A stretch of DNA of 64,000 bases from Cellulomonas palmilytica (GTDB lineage: Bacteria > Actinomycetota > Actinomycetes > Actinomycetales > Cellulomonadaceae). Both the position numbers and the translations under genes were made by a program. This document shows positions 16,885 to 25,071 of the stretch, one piece after another; position 1 is the stretch's first letter, and every line of letters begins with the position of its first letter. Below the pieces are notes generated by a model, which was given only the letters and a program-made list of their open reading frames with translations, was not told the DNA's origin and ran no database searches. The stretch lies in contig NZ_CP062221.1 of NCBI RefSeq assembly GCF_021590045.1, positions 248,001 through 312,000 of the forward strand, read 5' to 3'.

Positions 16885-18404
16885 GCGGCACTTCCTTCCA
16901 TCACGAGGTCGAGCACGCGGTGCTCGTCGATGTCGGCGGCGGGTCCGGAGTGGACCACCCGCCCTTCGGAGACGACGAGCACGCGGTCGGCCAGGCCGAG
17001 CACCTCGTCGATCTCGCTCGAGACGACGACCACGGCGGCACCCGCCGCGGTCAGCTCGGCCACGAGCGCGTAGATCTCGGCGCGGGCCCCCACGTCCACG
17101 CCGCGCGTGGGCTCGTCGAGGAGCAGGACCTTGCAGCCGTGCACGAGCCAGCGCGCGAGCACGACCTTCTGCTGGTTGCCGCCGGAGAGCGTGCGCGCGT
17201 GCCGGGCCACGTCGGCGGGCCGCACCTCGAGCGCCTCGACCTGGGCGCGTGCCTGCTCGCGCTCGGTGGCCTCGTCGAGCAGCCCGCCGCGCGCGGTGCG
17301 CGCGAACGTCGAGAGCGTGATGTTGCGGTAGACGGGCTCGTCGAGCAGCAGCCCCTGGCTCTTGCGCTCCTCGGGGCACAGCCCGATCCCGGCGGCGACC
17401 GCGTCGGCCACCGAGCCGGTGCGCACGCGCCGCTCGCCGACCCGCACGGTCCCGCTCGTCGCGCGACGCGCGCCGAACACCGTCTCGAGGATCTCGGAGC
17501 GGCCCGAGCCGACGAGTCCCGCGAGACCGACGACCTCGCCTGCGCGCACCGAGAACGAGACGTCCTCGAACGCGCCCTTCAGGCCCAGGTCAGCGACCTC
17601 GAGCACGACGGGCGCGTCGTCGGCCACCGGCTCGCGACGCGGGATCGCGTACTCGACCGTGCGGCCCGTCATGAGGCGGATGAGGTCGGGCGTCGGGGTG
17701 GTCGCCGGCAGGCCGGTCGCGACCGTCCGGCCGTCCTTGAGGACGGTGATCCGGTCGCCGATCTGGCGGATCTCCTCGAGGCGGTGCGAGATGTAGACGA
17801 CGGACACGCCCTGGGCGGTGAGGTCGCGCACGACCCGGAACAGGTTGGCGACCTCCTCGGAGTCGAGGACCGCCGAGGGCTCGTCCATGACGATCACGCG
17901 CGCGTCGTGCGACAGGGCGCGCGCCATGCTGACGATCTGCTTGCCCGCGGCGGACAGCCGGCCGACCTCGCGGTGCGGCGGGATCGACGCGTGCCCGAGG
18001 CGCGCCATGAGCTCGCGCGTGCGCTGCGCGACCTCGCGGCGCCGGGTGAACCCGCCGCTCGACAGCTCGTGGCCGAGGTAGATGTTCTCGGCGACCGACA
18101 GCCCGTCGACGACGTCGAGCTCCTGGTACATGGTCGCGATGCCGAGGCGCAGGCCGCTCACGGGGTCGGCGATGGTGACCGGGCTGCCGTCGATGAGGAC
18201 CTCTCCGGCGTCCGGCTGGTGCGCGCCCGCGAGCACCTTGATGAGCGTGGACTTGCCCGCGCCGTTCTGGCCGAGCAGGCAGTGCACCTCGCCGCGGCGC
18301 ACCTCGAGGTCCACGCCGTCGAGGGCGCGGGCGCCCGGGAAGTGCTTGACGATGCCGCGCATGGACAGCAGCGGCGCTGTTTCCGTTCGGTCCTCGTTGA
18401 CCAT
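16881..18404 (-). CDS. sugar ABC transporter ATP-binding protein (RbsA type)
   Basis: 507 residues, two fused ATPase domains as usual for RbsA. Domain 1 has Walker A GQNGAGKST, signature LSAAGKQIV and Walker B VIVMDEPSAVLD. Domain 2 has the degenerate P-loop GLVGSGRSEI, signature LSGGNQQKV and LLLDEPTRGVDVG. The second P-loop lacks the canonical Lys, which is normal for this family. It is first gene of the operon, read from the promoter at 18411-18439. Confidence 0.92.
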   Translation of the reverse strand: MVNEDRTETAPLLSMRGIVKHFPGARALDGVDLEVRRGEVHCLLGQNGAGKSTLIKVLAGAHQPDAGEVLIDGSPVTIADPVSGLRLGIATMYQELDVVDGLSVAENIYLGHELSSGGFTRRREVAQRTRELMARLGHASIPPHREVGRLSAAGKQIVSMARALSHDARVIVMDEPSAVLDSEEVANLFRVVRDLTAQGVSVVYISHRLEEIRQIGDRITVLKDGRTVATGLPATTPTPDLIRLMTGRTVEYAIPRREPVADDAPVVLEVADLGLKGAFEDVSFSVRAGEVVGLAGLVGSGRSEILETVFGARRATSGTVRVGERRVRTGSVADAVAAGIGLCPEERKSQGLLLDEPVYRNITLSTFARTARGGLLDEATEREQARAQVEALEVRPADVARHARTLSGGNQQKVVLARWLVHGCKVLLLDEPTRGVDVGARAEIYALVAELTAAGAAVVVVSSEIDEVLGLADRVLVVSEGRVVHSGPAADIDEHRVLDLVMEGSAA

Positions 18405-18410
18405 GCGCCG

Positions 18411-18475
18411 AACCTAGGGATACTTCTGCTGTTCGTCAAGCAAAAGTTGACGAGCGCGTGGTGTCGTTACAGGAT
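18411..18475. promoter_or_regulatory. back-to-back promoters and ROK operator
   Basis: For the transporter (minus strand): -35 TTGACG (18434-18439), 17 bp, -10 TAGGTT (18411-18416). For the regulator (plus strand): -35 TTGACG (18447-18452), 17 bp, a weak -10 CAGGAT (18470-18475). The two -35 boxes form an inverted repeat CGTCAA-N7-TTGACG, a likely operator for the ROK protein that would block both promoters at once. Confidence 0.65.
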
Positions 18476-18549
18476 CGCGACCAACAAAAGGGTGGCGCGG
18501 GCAACTGGGACGAACAGCGCCGCGACCAGCCGGAACGGGATGGTTCACT

Positions 18550-19737
18550 GTGCGCATGGCCGAGCCGACGAGAGCCGCGCCGCGACCCGCGGGCGTCGGC
18601 GAGCTGTTCCAGCTCCTGCGCGACGGCCGTCCGCGCACGCGCTCCGACCTCGCGACCGTGACCGGTCAGTCCCGCTCGACGATCGCGGCGCGCGTCGACG
18701 CGCTGCTCGCCTCGGGCCTCGTCGCACCCGCCGGCGAGGCGACCTCGACCGGGGGCCGCCCGCCCGCGACGTTCGCGTTCAACCCCGCAGCGCGCGTCGT
18801 CCTCGCCGTCGACCTGGGCGCGACGCACGCGCGACTCGCCGTCACCGACCTCGCGGGCACCGTCCTCGCCGAGCACGGCGAGGCGATCTCGATCGACGCC
18901 GGCCCCGAGCCCGTGCTCACGCGTGTCGTCGAGATCGGCCGCACGCTGCTGACGCAGGCCGGGCGCGAGCCGGGCGACCTCGCGAGCGTCGGCGTCGGCC
19001 TGCCCGGTCCCGTCGAGCACTCCACGGGACGCCCGATCAACCCGCCGATCATGCCCGGCTGGGACGACGCGGACGTGCCCGAGATGCTGTCCGCGCGGCT
19101 CGACGCGCCCGTGCTCGTCGACAACGACGTCAACCTCATGGCGCTCGGCGAGCACACCGCGCGCTGGCGCACCGTGAGCCACCTGCTCTACGTCAAGGTC
19201 GCCACGGGCATCGGCGCGGGCATCATCCTCGACGGCTCGCTCGCCCGAGGCGCGCAGGGCTCCGCGGGCGACCTCGGGCACATCGCCGTGCCCGGCGGCG
19301 TGGACCGGCCGTGCCGCTGCGGCAACACCGGCTGCCTCGAGGCCGTCGCGAGCGGCCCGGCCATCGCCGCCGACCTCACCGCGGCCGGCGTCACGGCCGC
19401 GACCAGCAGCGACGTCGTCGCGCTCGTCCGCTCCGGCAACATCGAGGCGAGCCGCGCCGTGCGGGACGCGGGCCGCAGCATCGGCGGCGTGCTCGCCGCG
19501 TGCGTGAGCATGCTCAACCCGTCCGTGATCGTGGTCGGCGGACAGGTCGCGGGAGCCGGGGAGCACCTCGTCGCGGGCATCCGCGAGGTCGTCTACCGCC
19601 GGTCGCTGCCGCTCGCGACGCAGCACCTGCGCATCGTCCCGACGCGCACCGGCACCGAGGCGGGCGTGCTCGGCGCGAGCGCGATGGCCGCCGAGCACGT
19701 GCTGTCCGCGTCCGCGATCGACGCGCTCGTCGGCTGA
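18550..19737 (+). CDS. ROK-family transcriptional repressor
   Basis: 395 residues from GTG 18550 (ATG 18556 is possible). An N-terminal winged helix (GRPRTRSDLATVTGQSRSTI) precedes a sugar-kinase-fold domain: ATP-site DLGATHARLAV and the ROK zinc motif with His244 and Cys255, Cys257, Cys262 (CRCGNTGCLE). The family senses phosphorylated or free sugars. The divergent arrangement and shared operator make it the repressor of the adjoining ABC operon. Whether it keeps kinase activity is not clear from sequence. Confidence 0.88.
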   Translation: MRMAEPTRAAPRPAGVGELFQLLRDGRPRTRSDLATVTGQSRSTIAARVDALLASGLVAPAGEATSTGGRPPATFAFNPAARVVLAVDLGATHARLAVTDLAGTVLAEHGEAISIDAGPEPVLTRVVEIGRTLLTQAGREPGDLASVGVGLPGPVEHSTGRPINPPIMPGWDDADVPEMLSARLDAPVLVDNDVNLMALGEHTARWRTVSHLLYVKVATGIGAGIILDGSLARGAQGSAGDLGHIAVPGGVDRPCRCGNTGCLEAVASGPAIAADLTAAGVTAATSSDVVALVRSGNIEASRAVRDAGRSIGGVLAACVSMLNPSVIVVGGQVAGAGEHLVAGIREVVYRRSLPLATQHLRIVPTRTGTEAGVLGASAMAAEHVLSASAIDALVG

Positions 19738-19783
19738 TCACCCGTCCTGCACCCCGAGAGCCCGACGGGTCTCGTCGTCCCTC

Positions 19784-19811
19784 TTGACGGTCCACTTGCT
19801 TTTTGCAAGTG
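19784..19811 (+). promoter_or_regulatory. -35 element and HxlR-type operator candidate
   Basis: TTGACG (19784-19789) is followed by a perfect inverted repeat CACTTGC (19793-19799) - TTTTT - GCAAGTG (19805-19811), which covers the spacer and -10 zone of the VOC gene. The next regulator gene downstream is HxlR, so autoregulation is plausible. Confidence 0.55.
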
Positions 19812-19851
19812 TGGCTTCGTCCACGTATGTCCGAAGTCAGGGGAACCCACG

Positions 19852-20286
19852 ATGACCGCGATGTTCGTCAACCTGCCGGTGACCGACCTCGAGCGCGCCA
19901 AGGCGTTCTACGAGGCCATCGGTTTCACCATCAACCCGCAGTTCACCGACCACAACGCCGCGTGCGTCGTCGTCGAGGAGGACCACAGCTACTTCATGAT
20001 CCTGGTCCGCGAGTACTTCCAGACCTTCACCGAGCGACCCCTCGGCGACCCCCGCCAGTCCCCCACCTCCGCCGTCGCGATCTTCCTCGACAGCCGCGAG
20101 GACGTGGACTCGACCGTCGCCGCCGGGCTCACCGCCGGAGGCACCGAGGACCAGCCCGCCACCGACCTCGGGTTCATGTACCAGCGCCAGCTCTCCGACC
20201 CCGACGGCAACATCCTCGAGCTCGGCTGGATGGACCCCGTCGCCGCCGCGCAGGGCCCCGACGCCTACGCCGCCCAGCAGGCCTGA
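19852..20286 (+). CDS. VOC-family (glyoxalase-like) protein
   Basis: 144 residues. Two beta-alpha-beta-beta-beta modules; start MFVNLPVTDLERAKAFYEAI and end RQLSDPDGNILELGWMD are typical of bacterial lactoylglutathione-lyase-like proteins. A C-terminal metal-ligand Glu (ILELGW) is present. A role in aldehyde or electrophile handling, or antibiotic binding, is possible. It is followed after six bases by the HxlR gene, so the pair forms an operon. Confidence 0.85.
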   Translation: MTAMFVNLPVTDLERAKAFYEAIGFTINPQFTDHNAACVVVEEDHSYFMILVREYFQTFTERPLGDPRQSPTSAVAIFLDSREDVDSTVAAGLTAGGTEDQPATDLGFMYQRQLSDPDGNILELGWMDPVAAAQGPDAYAAQQA

Positions 20287-20292
20287 GGGTCC

Positions 20293-20943
20293 ATGGCCGC
20301 ACGCGACTACGGGCAGTACTGCGGCGTCACCCGCGCCCTCGAGCTCGTCGGGGAACGCTGGGCGCTGCTGATCGTGCGCGACCTGCTCGTCGGGCCGCGT
20401 CGCTACGGCGAGCTCGCCGCGGGCCTCCCCCGCATCCCGAGCAACATCCTGGCGACGCGGCTCAAGGAGCTGCAGGCCGCCGGCGTCATCCGGCGCGTCC
20501 CGCACTCGCGCGTCGTCGTCTACGAGCTGACCCCCTACGGCCGCGAGCTCGAGCCCGTGGTGCTCGCGCTCGGGGCGTGGGGGTTCAAGGCGATGGGCGA
20601 ACCGCGCGCCGAGCAGGTCATCACGCCCGACTCCATGACCATGGCGCTGCGCACCGCGTTCCGCCCCGACGTCGCCGCCGCCCTGCCCGCGACGACCTAC
20701 GGCACCCGGTTCGGCCCCGCCGAGCTGCTGGTCCACGTCGACGGACCGCGGCTCGACGTCATCCGCGCCGACGGCGACCTCACCGCCGCCGACCTCGCGT
20801 TCACCGCCGGCCCGCAGATCCGCCACCTCATCTCCGGCGAGCTCACCCCCGACCTCGCCCTCACCACGGGCGTCGTCCAGGTCCTCTCCGGCCCCGACAC
20901 CCTCCTGACCCGCTTCGCCACCACCTTCCACCTGGCCGCCTGA
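20293..20943 (+). CDS. HxlR-family regulator with SCP2-like C-terminal domain
   Basis: 216 residues. Residues 1-105 are an HxlR winged helix (YCGVTRALELVGERWALLIV, RRYGELAAGLPRIPSNILAT). The C-terminal half, about 110-216, has a small lipid-binding-like fold (ELLVHVDGPRLDVIRADG, FTAGPQIRHLISGEL) similar to SCP2-type sensors found on some HxlR proteins. It probably responds to a reactive or hydrophobic small molecule and controls its own operon. Confidence 0.85.
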   Translation: MAARDYGQYCGVTRALELVGERWALLIVRDLLVGPRRYGELAAGLPRIPSNILATRLKELQAAGVIRRVPHSRVVVYELTPYGRELEPVVLALGAWGFKAMGEPRAEQVITPDSMTMALRTAFRPDVAAALPATTYGTRFGPAELLVHVDGPRLDVIRADGDLTAADLAFTAGPQIRHLISGELTPDLALTTGVVQVLSGPDTLLTRFATTFHLAA

Positions 20944-20960
20944 CCCGCCCCCACCTTTTC

Positions 20961-21038
20961 GCCGACTGCGCACGTTCCGTACCGACCGCGCACGCCCGGC
21001 GTCCGCACTCGCGCACCAGCGTGCGCACTCGACCGAGG
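20961..21038. repeat. 77-78 bp modular intergenic repeat, copy A
   Basis: Begins GCCGACTGCGCACG and ends GTGCGCACTCGACCGAGG. Forward modules at positions 1 and 21 and inverted modules ending at 50 and 70 of the unit. Aligns without gaps to the copies at 39870, 57333 and 57882. Confidence 0.75.
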
Positions 21039-21748
21039 GGAGTAGACGGTGCAGATGGTCGACGAGCTCGCCGTTCTCTCGCGCCTCGCGAGCACTACCC
21101 TGCGCCATGACCCGGGTCGACGAGCGTCAGCGCCGCGCGCGTCGAGCTGTGCGCGCGGTACGGGTTCGCCGGGCTGGCGCGTTCGGTTCGGTCGCACGCG
21201 GCGAGGATCGCGCGGACTCCGACATCGACGTGCTTACGACCTGCTTCCCAGCCGGCACGTCACCTGCGAGATCGTCGACGCTGTCGAGGAGATGTCACAG
21301 ATCCTCGGGCGCCCGGTGGACCTCGTGTCCCGCAGGGCAGTGCACCCACTGCTGCGCGAATACAGCGGGAGACCGACTCGGGGCACGTCGACGACCAACT
21401 CGCCTCAACTACGAGGCGCCGTACAGGCCGGCGATCGAGCTCAGCCTGTGCACGACCTGACACCGCAGGACCGCGGCATTGACCCCGGCATCCTCCACCA
21501 AGCCGGCGGCCACGCACCCTTGTACCCCGGCGGCGGGATCCGGGAAGTCCGGGGCAACCTTCGAACCGTTGCACCCACGCGCAGGTCGGCGAGGCATTCT
21601 CGAAGGGCATCGACGGTGCACTCCTACGCCACAAAATCCGACGGCACCTCACCGGCCAAGCCAGCCGACCTACTCGTAAGGACGAGCCCCTTCCAGCGCA
21701 GCGACCACGAGCACCCACGGGTCGTTCGGGTGTGTCATTTTCCCAATC
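21039..21748. other. decayed accessory DNA before the IS element
   Basis: No intact gene. It holds the nucleotidyltransferase remnant at 21107 and, from about 21460, sequence in which I recognise nothing. GC is lower here than in the neighbouring operons, in keeping with acquired DNA that is eroding. Confidence 0.6.
21107..21460 (+). pseudogene. MNT-type nucleotidyltransferase remnant
   Basis: Parts of one small MNT protein are spread over three frames. VELCARYGFAGLAR is in frame around 21141-21180, GSVARGEDRADSDIDVL around 21185-21237, and YDLLPSRHVTCEIVDAVEE followed by ILGRPVDLVSRRAVHPLLRE from about 21240 to 21362. The GSxxRG...SDIDVL core is the catalytic motif of the MNT family, usually the antitoxin of HEPN/MNT pairs. 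At least two frameshifts have destroyed it, and no HEPN partner is recognisable. Confidence 0.7.
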
Positions 21749-21776
21749 TGAACCGCCCCGGCTTCCATGGAGGCTC
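21749..21776 (+). repeat. IS3 left inverted repeat
   Basis: Starts TGAACCGCCCCGG and ends TGGAGGCTC. It pairs with 23026-23053 except at three positions. Confidence 0.9.
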
Positions 21777-21799
21777 TCAATCCCCGGAGGATGAGGGTC

Positions 21800-22120
21800 A
21801 TGGCTGCACCGAGGAAGTATCCGGACGAGTTGCGTGAGCGCGCGATCCGGCTCGTGCTGGAGGCGAAGCGCGACCCGCTGACCCGTCCGGCGGCGTGTCG
21901 GCGGATCGGGGATCAGCTCGGGATCAATCCCGAGACGTTGCGGGGCTGGGTCCAGCAGGCCGAGGTCGATGCCGGTGACCGGGCGGGGACGACGACGAGC
22001 GACGCGCAGCGGATGGCCGAGCTGGAGCGGGAGAACCGTGAGTTGCGGCGGGCGAACGCGATCTTGAAGGCGGCGTCGGCTTTCTTCGCGGCGGAGCTCG
22101 ACCGCCCGTCGACCAGGTAG
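21800..22120 (+). CDS. IS3-family transposase OrfA
   Basis: 106 residues from ATG 21800, with GGAGG upstream. HTH of the IS3 OrfA type (KYPDELRERAIRLVLEAKRD, LGINPETLRGWVQQAEVD) followed by a leucine-zipper segment (MAELERENRELRRANAILKA) for dimerisation. The stop codon overlaps the OrfB start by one base (TAGTG), so coupling or frameshifting can supply OrfB. Confidence 0.9.
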   Translation: MAAPRKYPDELRERAIRLVLEAKRDPLTRPAACRRIGDQLGINPETLRGWVQQAEVDAGDRAGTTTSDAQRMAELERENRELRRANAILKAASAFFAAELDRPSTR

Positions 22121-23038
22121 TGGCGTTCATCGACGCCCACCGTGACCAGTTCGGGGTCGAGCCGATCTGCCGGTTGCTGCAGGTCGCCCCGAGCACGTAC
22201 TACGCGACCAAGACGCGTGCGCCCTCGGCGCGCTCGGTCACGGATGCGGCCCTGGGCGAGGTCATCGTCGCTGAGCACGCGGCGAACTACGGCGTCTACG
22301 GGGCCCGCAAGATGTGGAAGCACCTGCACCGGGGAGGGCACCCGGTCGCCCGCTGCACCGTCGAGCGGCTGATGCGTGAGCGTGGCCTGCGCGGGGTGGT
22401 CCGCGGACGGGCCAGGCGCACCACGATCCCCGCCAAGGACGGGGCGCGCGCCGGTGACCTGGTCAACCGGGCGTTCAGCGCGACGGCGCCGAACCAGCTG
22501 TGGGTCGCCGACTTCACCTACGTGCGCACGTGGGCCGGCTTCAGCTACGTCGCGTTCGTCATCGACGTGTTCTCGCGGATGATCGTGGGTTGGAAGGCCG
22601 ACACGCGCATGCGCGCCGACCTGGTCACCGACACCCTCGAGATGGCCGCCTGGACCCGCGGCCGAGCGGGGATCGCGGACCTGACCGGGCTGATCCACCA
22701 CTCGGACGCGGGAGCCCCAGTACGTCTCGCTGGCCCTGACCGAACGCCTCGCAGCGCTCGGCATGCGTGCCTCGATCGGCTCGGTCGCGGACGCGTATGA
22801 CAACGCGATCGCCGAGTCCACGATCGGGCTGTTCAAGAACGAGCTGATCCGCCGCAAGGGCCCGTGGCGGACCCTGGACGACGTCGAGATCGCCACGCTC
22901 GAGTACGTCGACTGGTTCAACAACCGGCGCCTGCACTCCGAGCTCGGCGACATCCCACCGGCCGAGCACGAGGCCAACTACTACCGTCACAACCCCGCGT
23001 CGACGACGCTGGGAACCAGAGAACCGAGCCTCCACTGA
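22120..23038 (+). pseudogene. IS3-family transposase OrfB, frameshifted
   Basis: The DDE integrase core is present in two frames. Residues up to LIHHSDAG carry the first Asp (WVADFTYV) and second Asp (HHSDAG); one extra C in the CCCC run at 22715-22718 then shifts the frame. The rest (IGSVADAYDNAIAESTIGLF, KNELI with the catalytic Glu, then YVDWFNNRRLHSELGDIPP) continues in the +1 frame to 23038. Removing one C restores a continuous protein. A homopolymer sequencing error is the alternative. Confidence 0.85.
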
Positions 23039-23053
23039 ACCCGGGGCGGTTCA
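23026..23053 (-). repeat. IS3 right inverted repeat
   Basis: Starts GAGCCTCCACTGAACC and ends GGGGCGGTTCA. It overlaps the last codons of OrfB. Confidence 0.9.
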
Positions 23054-23123
23054 GCTTCGAGGTCGGCGGCCCGCGTCGGCCAATCGCAGCGATTCCGGGA
23101 GTCGGGTCGTCATGGCTTGACTC

Positions 23124-23492
23124 TCAAGAGAAACTGTGACGTTCCGCGTCCTCACGGGTCCCGTAGAGCTCACCCCACCCGATGATGTCGAGATCATCGG
23201 AGCGAATCGGGCTTTGGAGGACGTAGTCGTCGCGCCTGGGAATGGTGATGAAGACGAAGCACGGGAACTTTCTTACTGGATCGATCTCGGCATCCTCGTG
23301 TCGACAGGACAAGACGACGGTGTCTATGTCCGACGCCCGACTGAAGTCCTGTCCGACGATAGTGGGCGACAGCCGGGCCTCGACTGCGACCTTGCCCGAA
23401 TCGAACGTCAGTCGGCGCTCAACGCGACACTCGCGCACGGGCTCGAAACGAGCGCTGTCGAGCGAGCTCAAGTAGTAGATCTCCCCGGTCAT
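23124..23492 (-). CDS. candidate immunity protein of the adjacent toxin
   Basis: 122 residues from ATG 23492, one base after the toxin gene's stop codon. No family recognised. It is acidic and beta-rich (VAVEARLSPTIVGQDFSRA, DTVVLSCRHEDAEID, FPCFVFITIPRRDDYVLQSP), with no signal peptide, and its base composition is less GC-rich than the neighbouring operons. A small cytosolic protein directly downstream of a polymorphic toxin is the usual position of the cognate immunity gene; the assignment rests on that position only. Confidence 0.6.
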   Translation of the reverse strand: MTGEIYYLSSLDSARFEPVRECRVERRLTFDSGKVAVEARLSPTIVGQDFSRASDIDTVVLSCRHEDAEIDPVRKFPCFVFITIPRRDDYVLQSPIRSDDLDIIGWGELYGTREDAERHSFS

Positions 23493-23493
23493 G

Positions 23494-25071
23494 TCAGAAC
23501 CCCGGGTTGACACCGCTGACGCGGTTGATCGTGATGGACCCGTTCTCCAACCAGTTCGGGACGATGTACTCGGGCACCCCGACCTTCATGCCATCCAGCG
23601 GAAGGGCGCTGCGTTGCAGGACCACCGCTGCTGGGTCGTTCAGGGTTCCTTCAATAACGAACTGCCCTGTGTTGGTGGCTCCGCTTGCGCCACCTGATGG
23701 CAGGCCGGCTGCGTCTCTGTAGTTCCCTACACTTCGCGGGTCGACGGGCGACCAAGACGCACCGCCCGCCTTCGAATCACCGCCGTAGACGCGGAAGACC
23801 TTCTGGCCAACCGACGGCTCCAACCGGGCTACGGTGTTTGCGGCGACGTCGCAGTTGTGGACGAGAATAGCGGTGCTCGAGGCCGGTGGGCCGCGGGCCG
23901 GGTCGGTGGTGGTCGGGGTGCTGGTGAGCACGAAGTAGGTGTGCAGGTCGGAGACCGTCAGCGTGTACGCCGGGGCCAGCAGTGGCTCGTCGTCCACGAC
24001 CGCGTCGACCGTGGCCGTGCGACCGTCGGACGTGAGCACCAGCTCACCAGGGCTCAGGTGGTCGGCACGCTCGTAGCGCTGGTCGCTCACCGACCAGAAC
24101 GGGTGGTCCTCGGTGGTGCGCAGCTGCGCACCGTCGATCACCAGCACGATCAGCGCGTCCTGATGCTCGTGGACCGCCTCGACCTGCTCCCCGCGCTTCT
24201 CGCCGGCCTGCGGGTCTGCGGCCATGACCTCGTCGCCGACCTTCAGCTCGTCGATCCGCACGCTCGCCCCACTGGCCAGCAGCACACGCGTGTCACCCGA
24301 GAACGACAACCGGCACGCGGCACCCTCCGGCACCCTCGGCGACGAGCCCGACGGCTTCGCCTTCGCCGCCGACCCCGCCTTGGCCGCACTTCGCGCAGCA
24401 GGCGCCGCCGCCGACGACGTCTTCGCCGACACGCTCTTGACCGCCGACGACAACGACGAGCCCAGACGCCTCGCGGCAGGGGCGGCGAACTTCGCCGCCG
24501 CCTTGCCCAGGCCCGCGCCCAGCAGACCCGACGCGCCACCGACGACCGAGTCGAACGCGAGAGACCGCCACGAGAACGCCTCGAAGCCCAGTCCGTCCGC
24601 GCCCGCCGCGGCGCGCACCTGCTCGTAGGCCTCGCGGTCCCGCAGCTCGATCGCGGGCGTCACGCCCGAGCCGTCCGCGTGCACCTCGACCGTGAGGACC
24701 GGCCCGTCGACCGGCTGCCCGGTCGCCGCGAGGAGCGGATACACGACGTGCGTGCCGTCGACGCGCGGGGCACCCAGACTCACAGGAACCGTGAGCGCGA
24801 CATCGCCCGCCTCGGTCTCGAACGTCACCGCGCGGCCGCGACTGGCGCGCGAGAACGTGATGGGGGTCACCGGGGCGGCCACGCGCAGCACGCCCGTGCC
24901 CGGGACGACAGCCTCGGCCACCGTCGGCGCCTCACCCGCGGCGCACCGCTGCGCCTCGATGCTCGGCTCGCGGGACGCGGCGACGACACCGACCGCCACT
25001 CCCCCCGCGAGAGCGGCCGCGACGATCGCACCCGTGACGCGACGCCTCGGCGCCCGCTTCGCTGCTCCCAT
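23494..25071 (-). CDS. polymorphic toxin with Hint autoprocessing domain
   Basis: 525 residues from ATG 25071. The N-terminus is basic then hydrophobic (RVTGAIVAAALAGGVAVGVV), a signal anchor or Sec signal. Residues about 45-175 are a beta-rich domain, 180-250 an Ala/Lys linker, 253-407 a Hint module (Cys253 in ACRLSFSGDTRVL, TEDHPFW, YTLTVSDLHTYFV, closing VHNC). The toxin tip is 408-525: KVFRVYGGDSKAGGASW, GNYRDAAGLPSGG, VGVPEYIVPNW, NRVSGVNPGF. An Arg, a Ser-Trp and a Glu are spaced as in the R-S-E pattern of ADP-ribosyltransferases, so that activity is possible but unproven. Hint probably releases the tip. Confidence 0.8.
   Translation of the reverse strand: MGAAKRAPRRRVTGAIVAAALAGGVAVGVVAASREPSIEAQRCAAGEAPTVAEAVVPGTGVLRVAAPVTPITFSRASRGRAVTFETEAGDVALTVPVSLGAPRVDGTHVVYPLLAATGQPVDGPVLTVEVHADGSGVTPAIELRDREAYEQVRAAAGADGLGFEAFSWRSLAFDSVVGGASGLLGAGLGKAAAKFAAPAARRLGSSLSSAVKSVSAKTSSAAAPAARSAAKAGSAAKAKPSGSSPRVPEGAACRLSFSGDTRVLLASGASVRIDELKVGDEVMAADPQAGEKRGEQVEAVHEHQDALIVLVIDGAQLRTTEDHPFWSVSDQRYERADHLSPGELVLTSDGRTATVDAVVDDEPLLAPAYTLTVSDLHTYFVLTSTPTTTDPARGPPASSTAILVHNCDVAANTVARLEPSVGQKVFRVYGGDSKAGGASWSPVDPRSVGNYRDAAGLPSGGASGATNTGQFVIEGTLNDPAAVVLQRSALPLDGMKVGVPEYIVPNWLENGSITINRVSGVNPGF

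Larger units (their letters stand above)
21749..23053 (+). mobile_element. IS3-family insertion sequence, 1305 bp
   Basis: Bounded by 28-bp inverted repeats that match at 25 of 28 positions, with TGAACC at the outer ends. It encodes OrfA and OrfB in the usual IS3 order. OrfB is broken by one extra base, so this copy is probably immobile on its own. No target duplication is evident in the flanks (ATC on the left, GCT on the right), which suggests rearrangement or loss after insertion. Confidence 0.9.

Noticed and set aside
16830..19787. 985-residue plus-strand open frame
   Set aside because: Antisense to the ABC ATPase and out of frame with the ROK gene.
21749..23053. Target-site duplication of the IS3 element
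   Set aside because: The 3-4 bases flanking the two ends differ, so none can be claimed.
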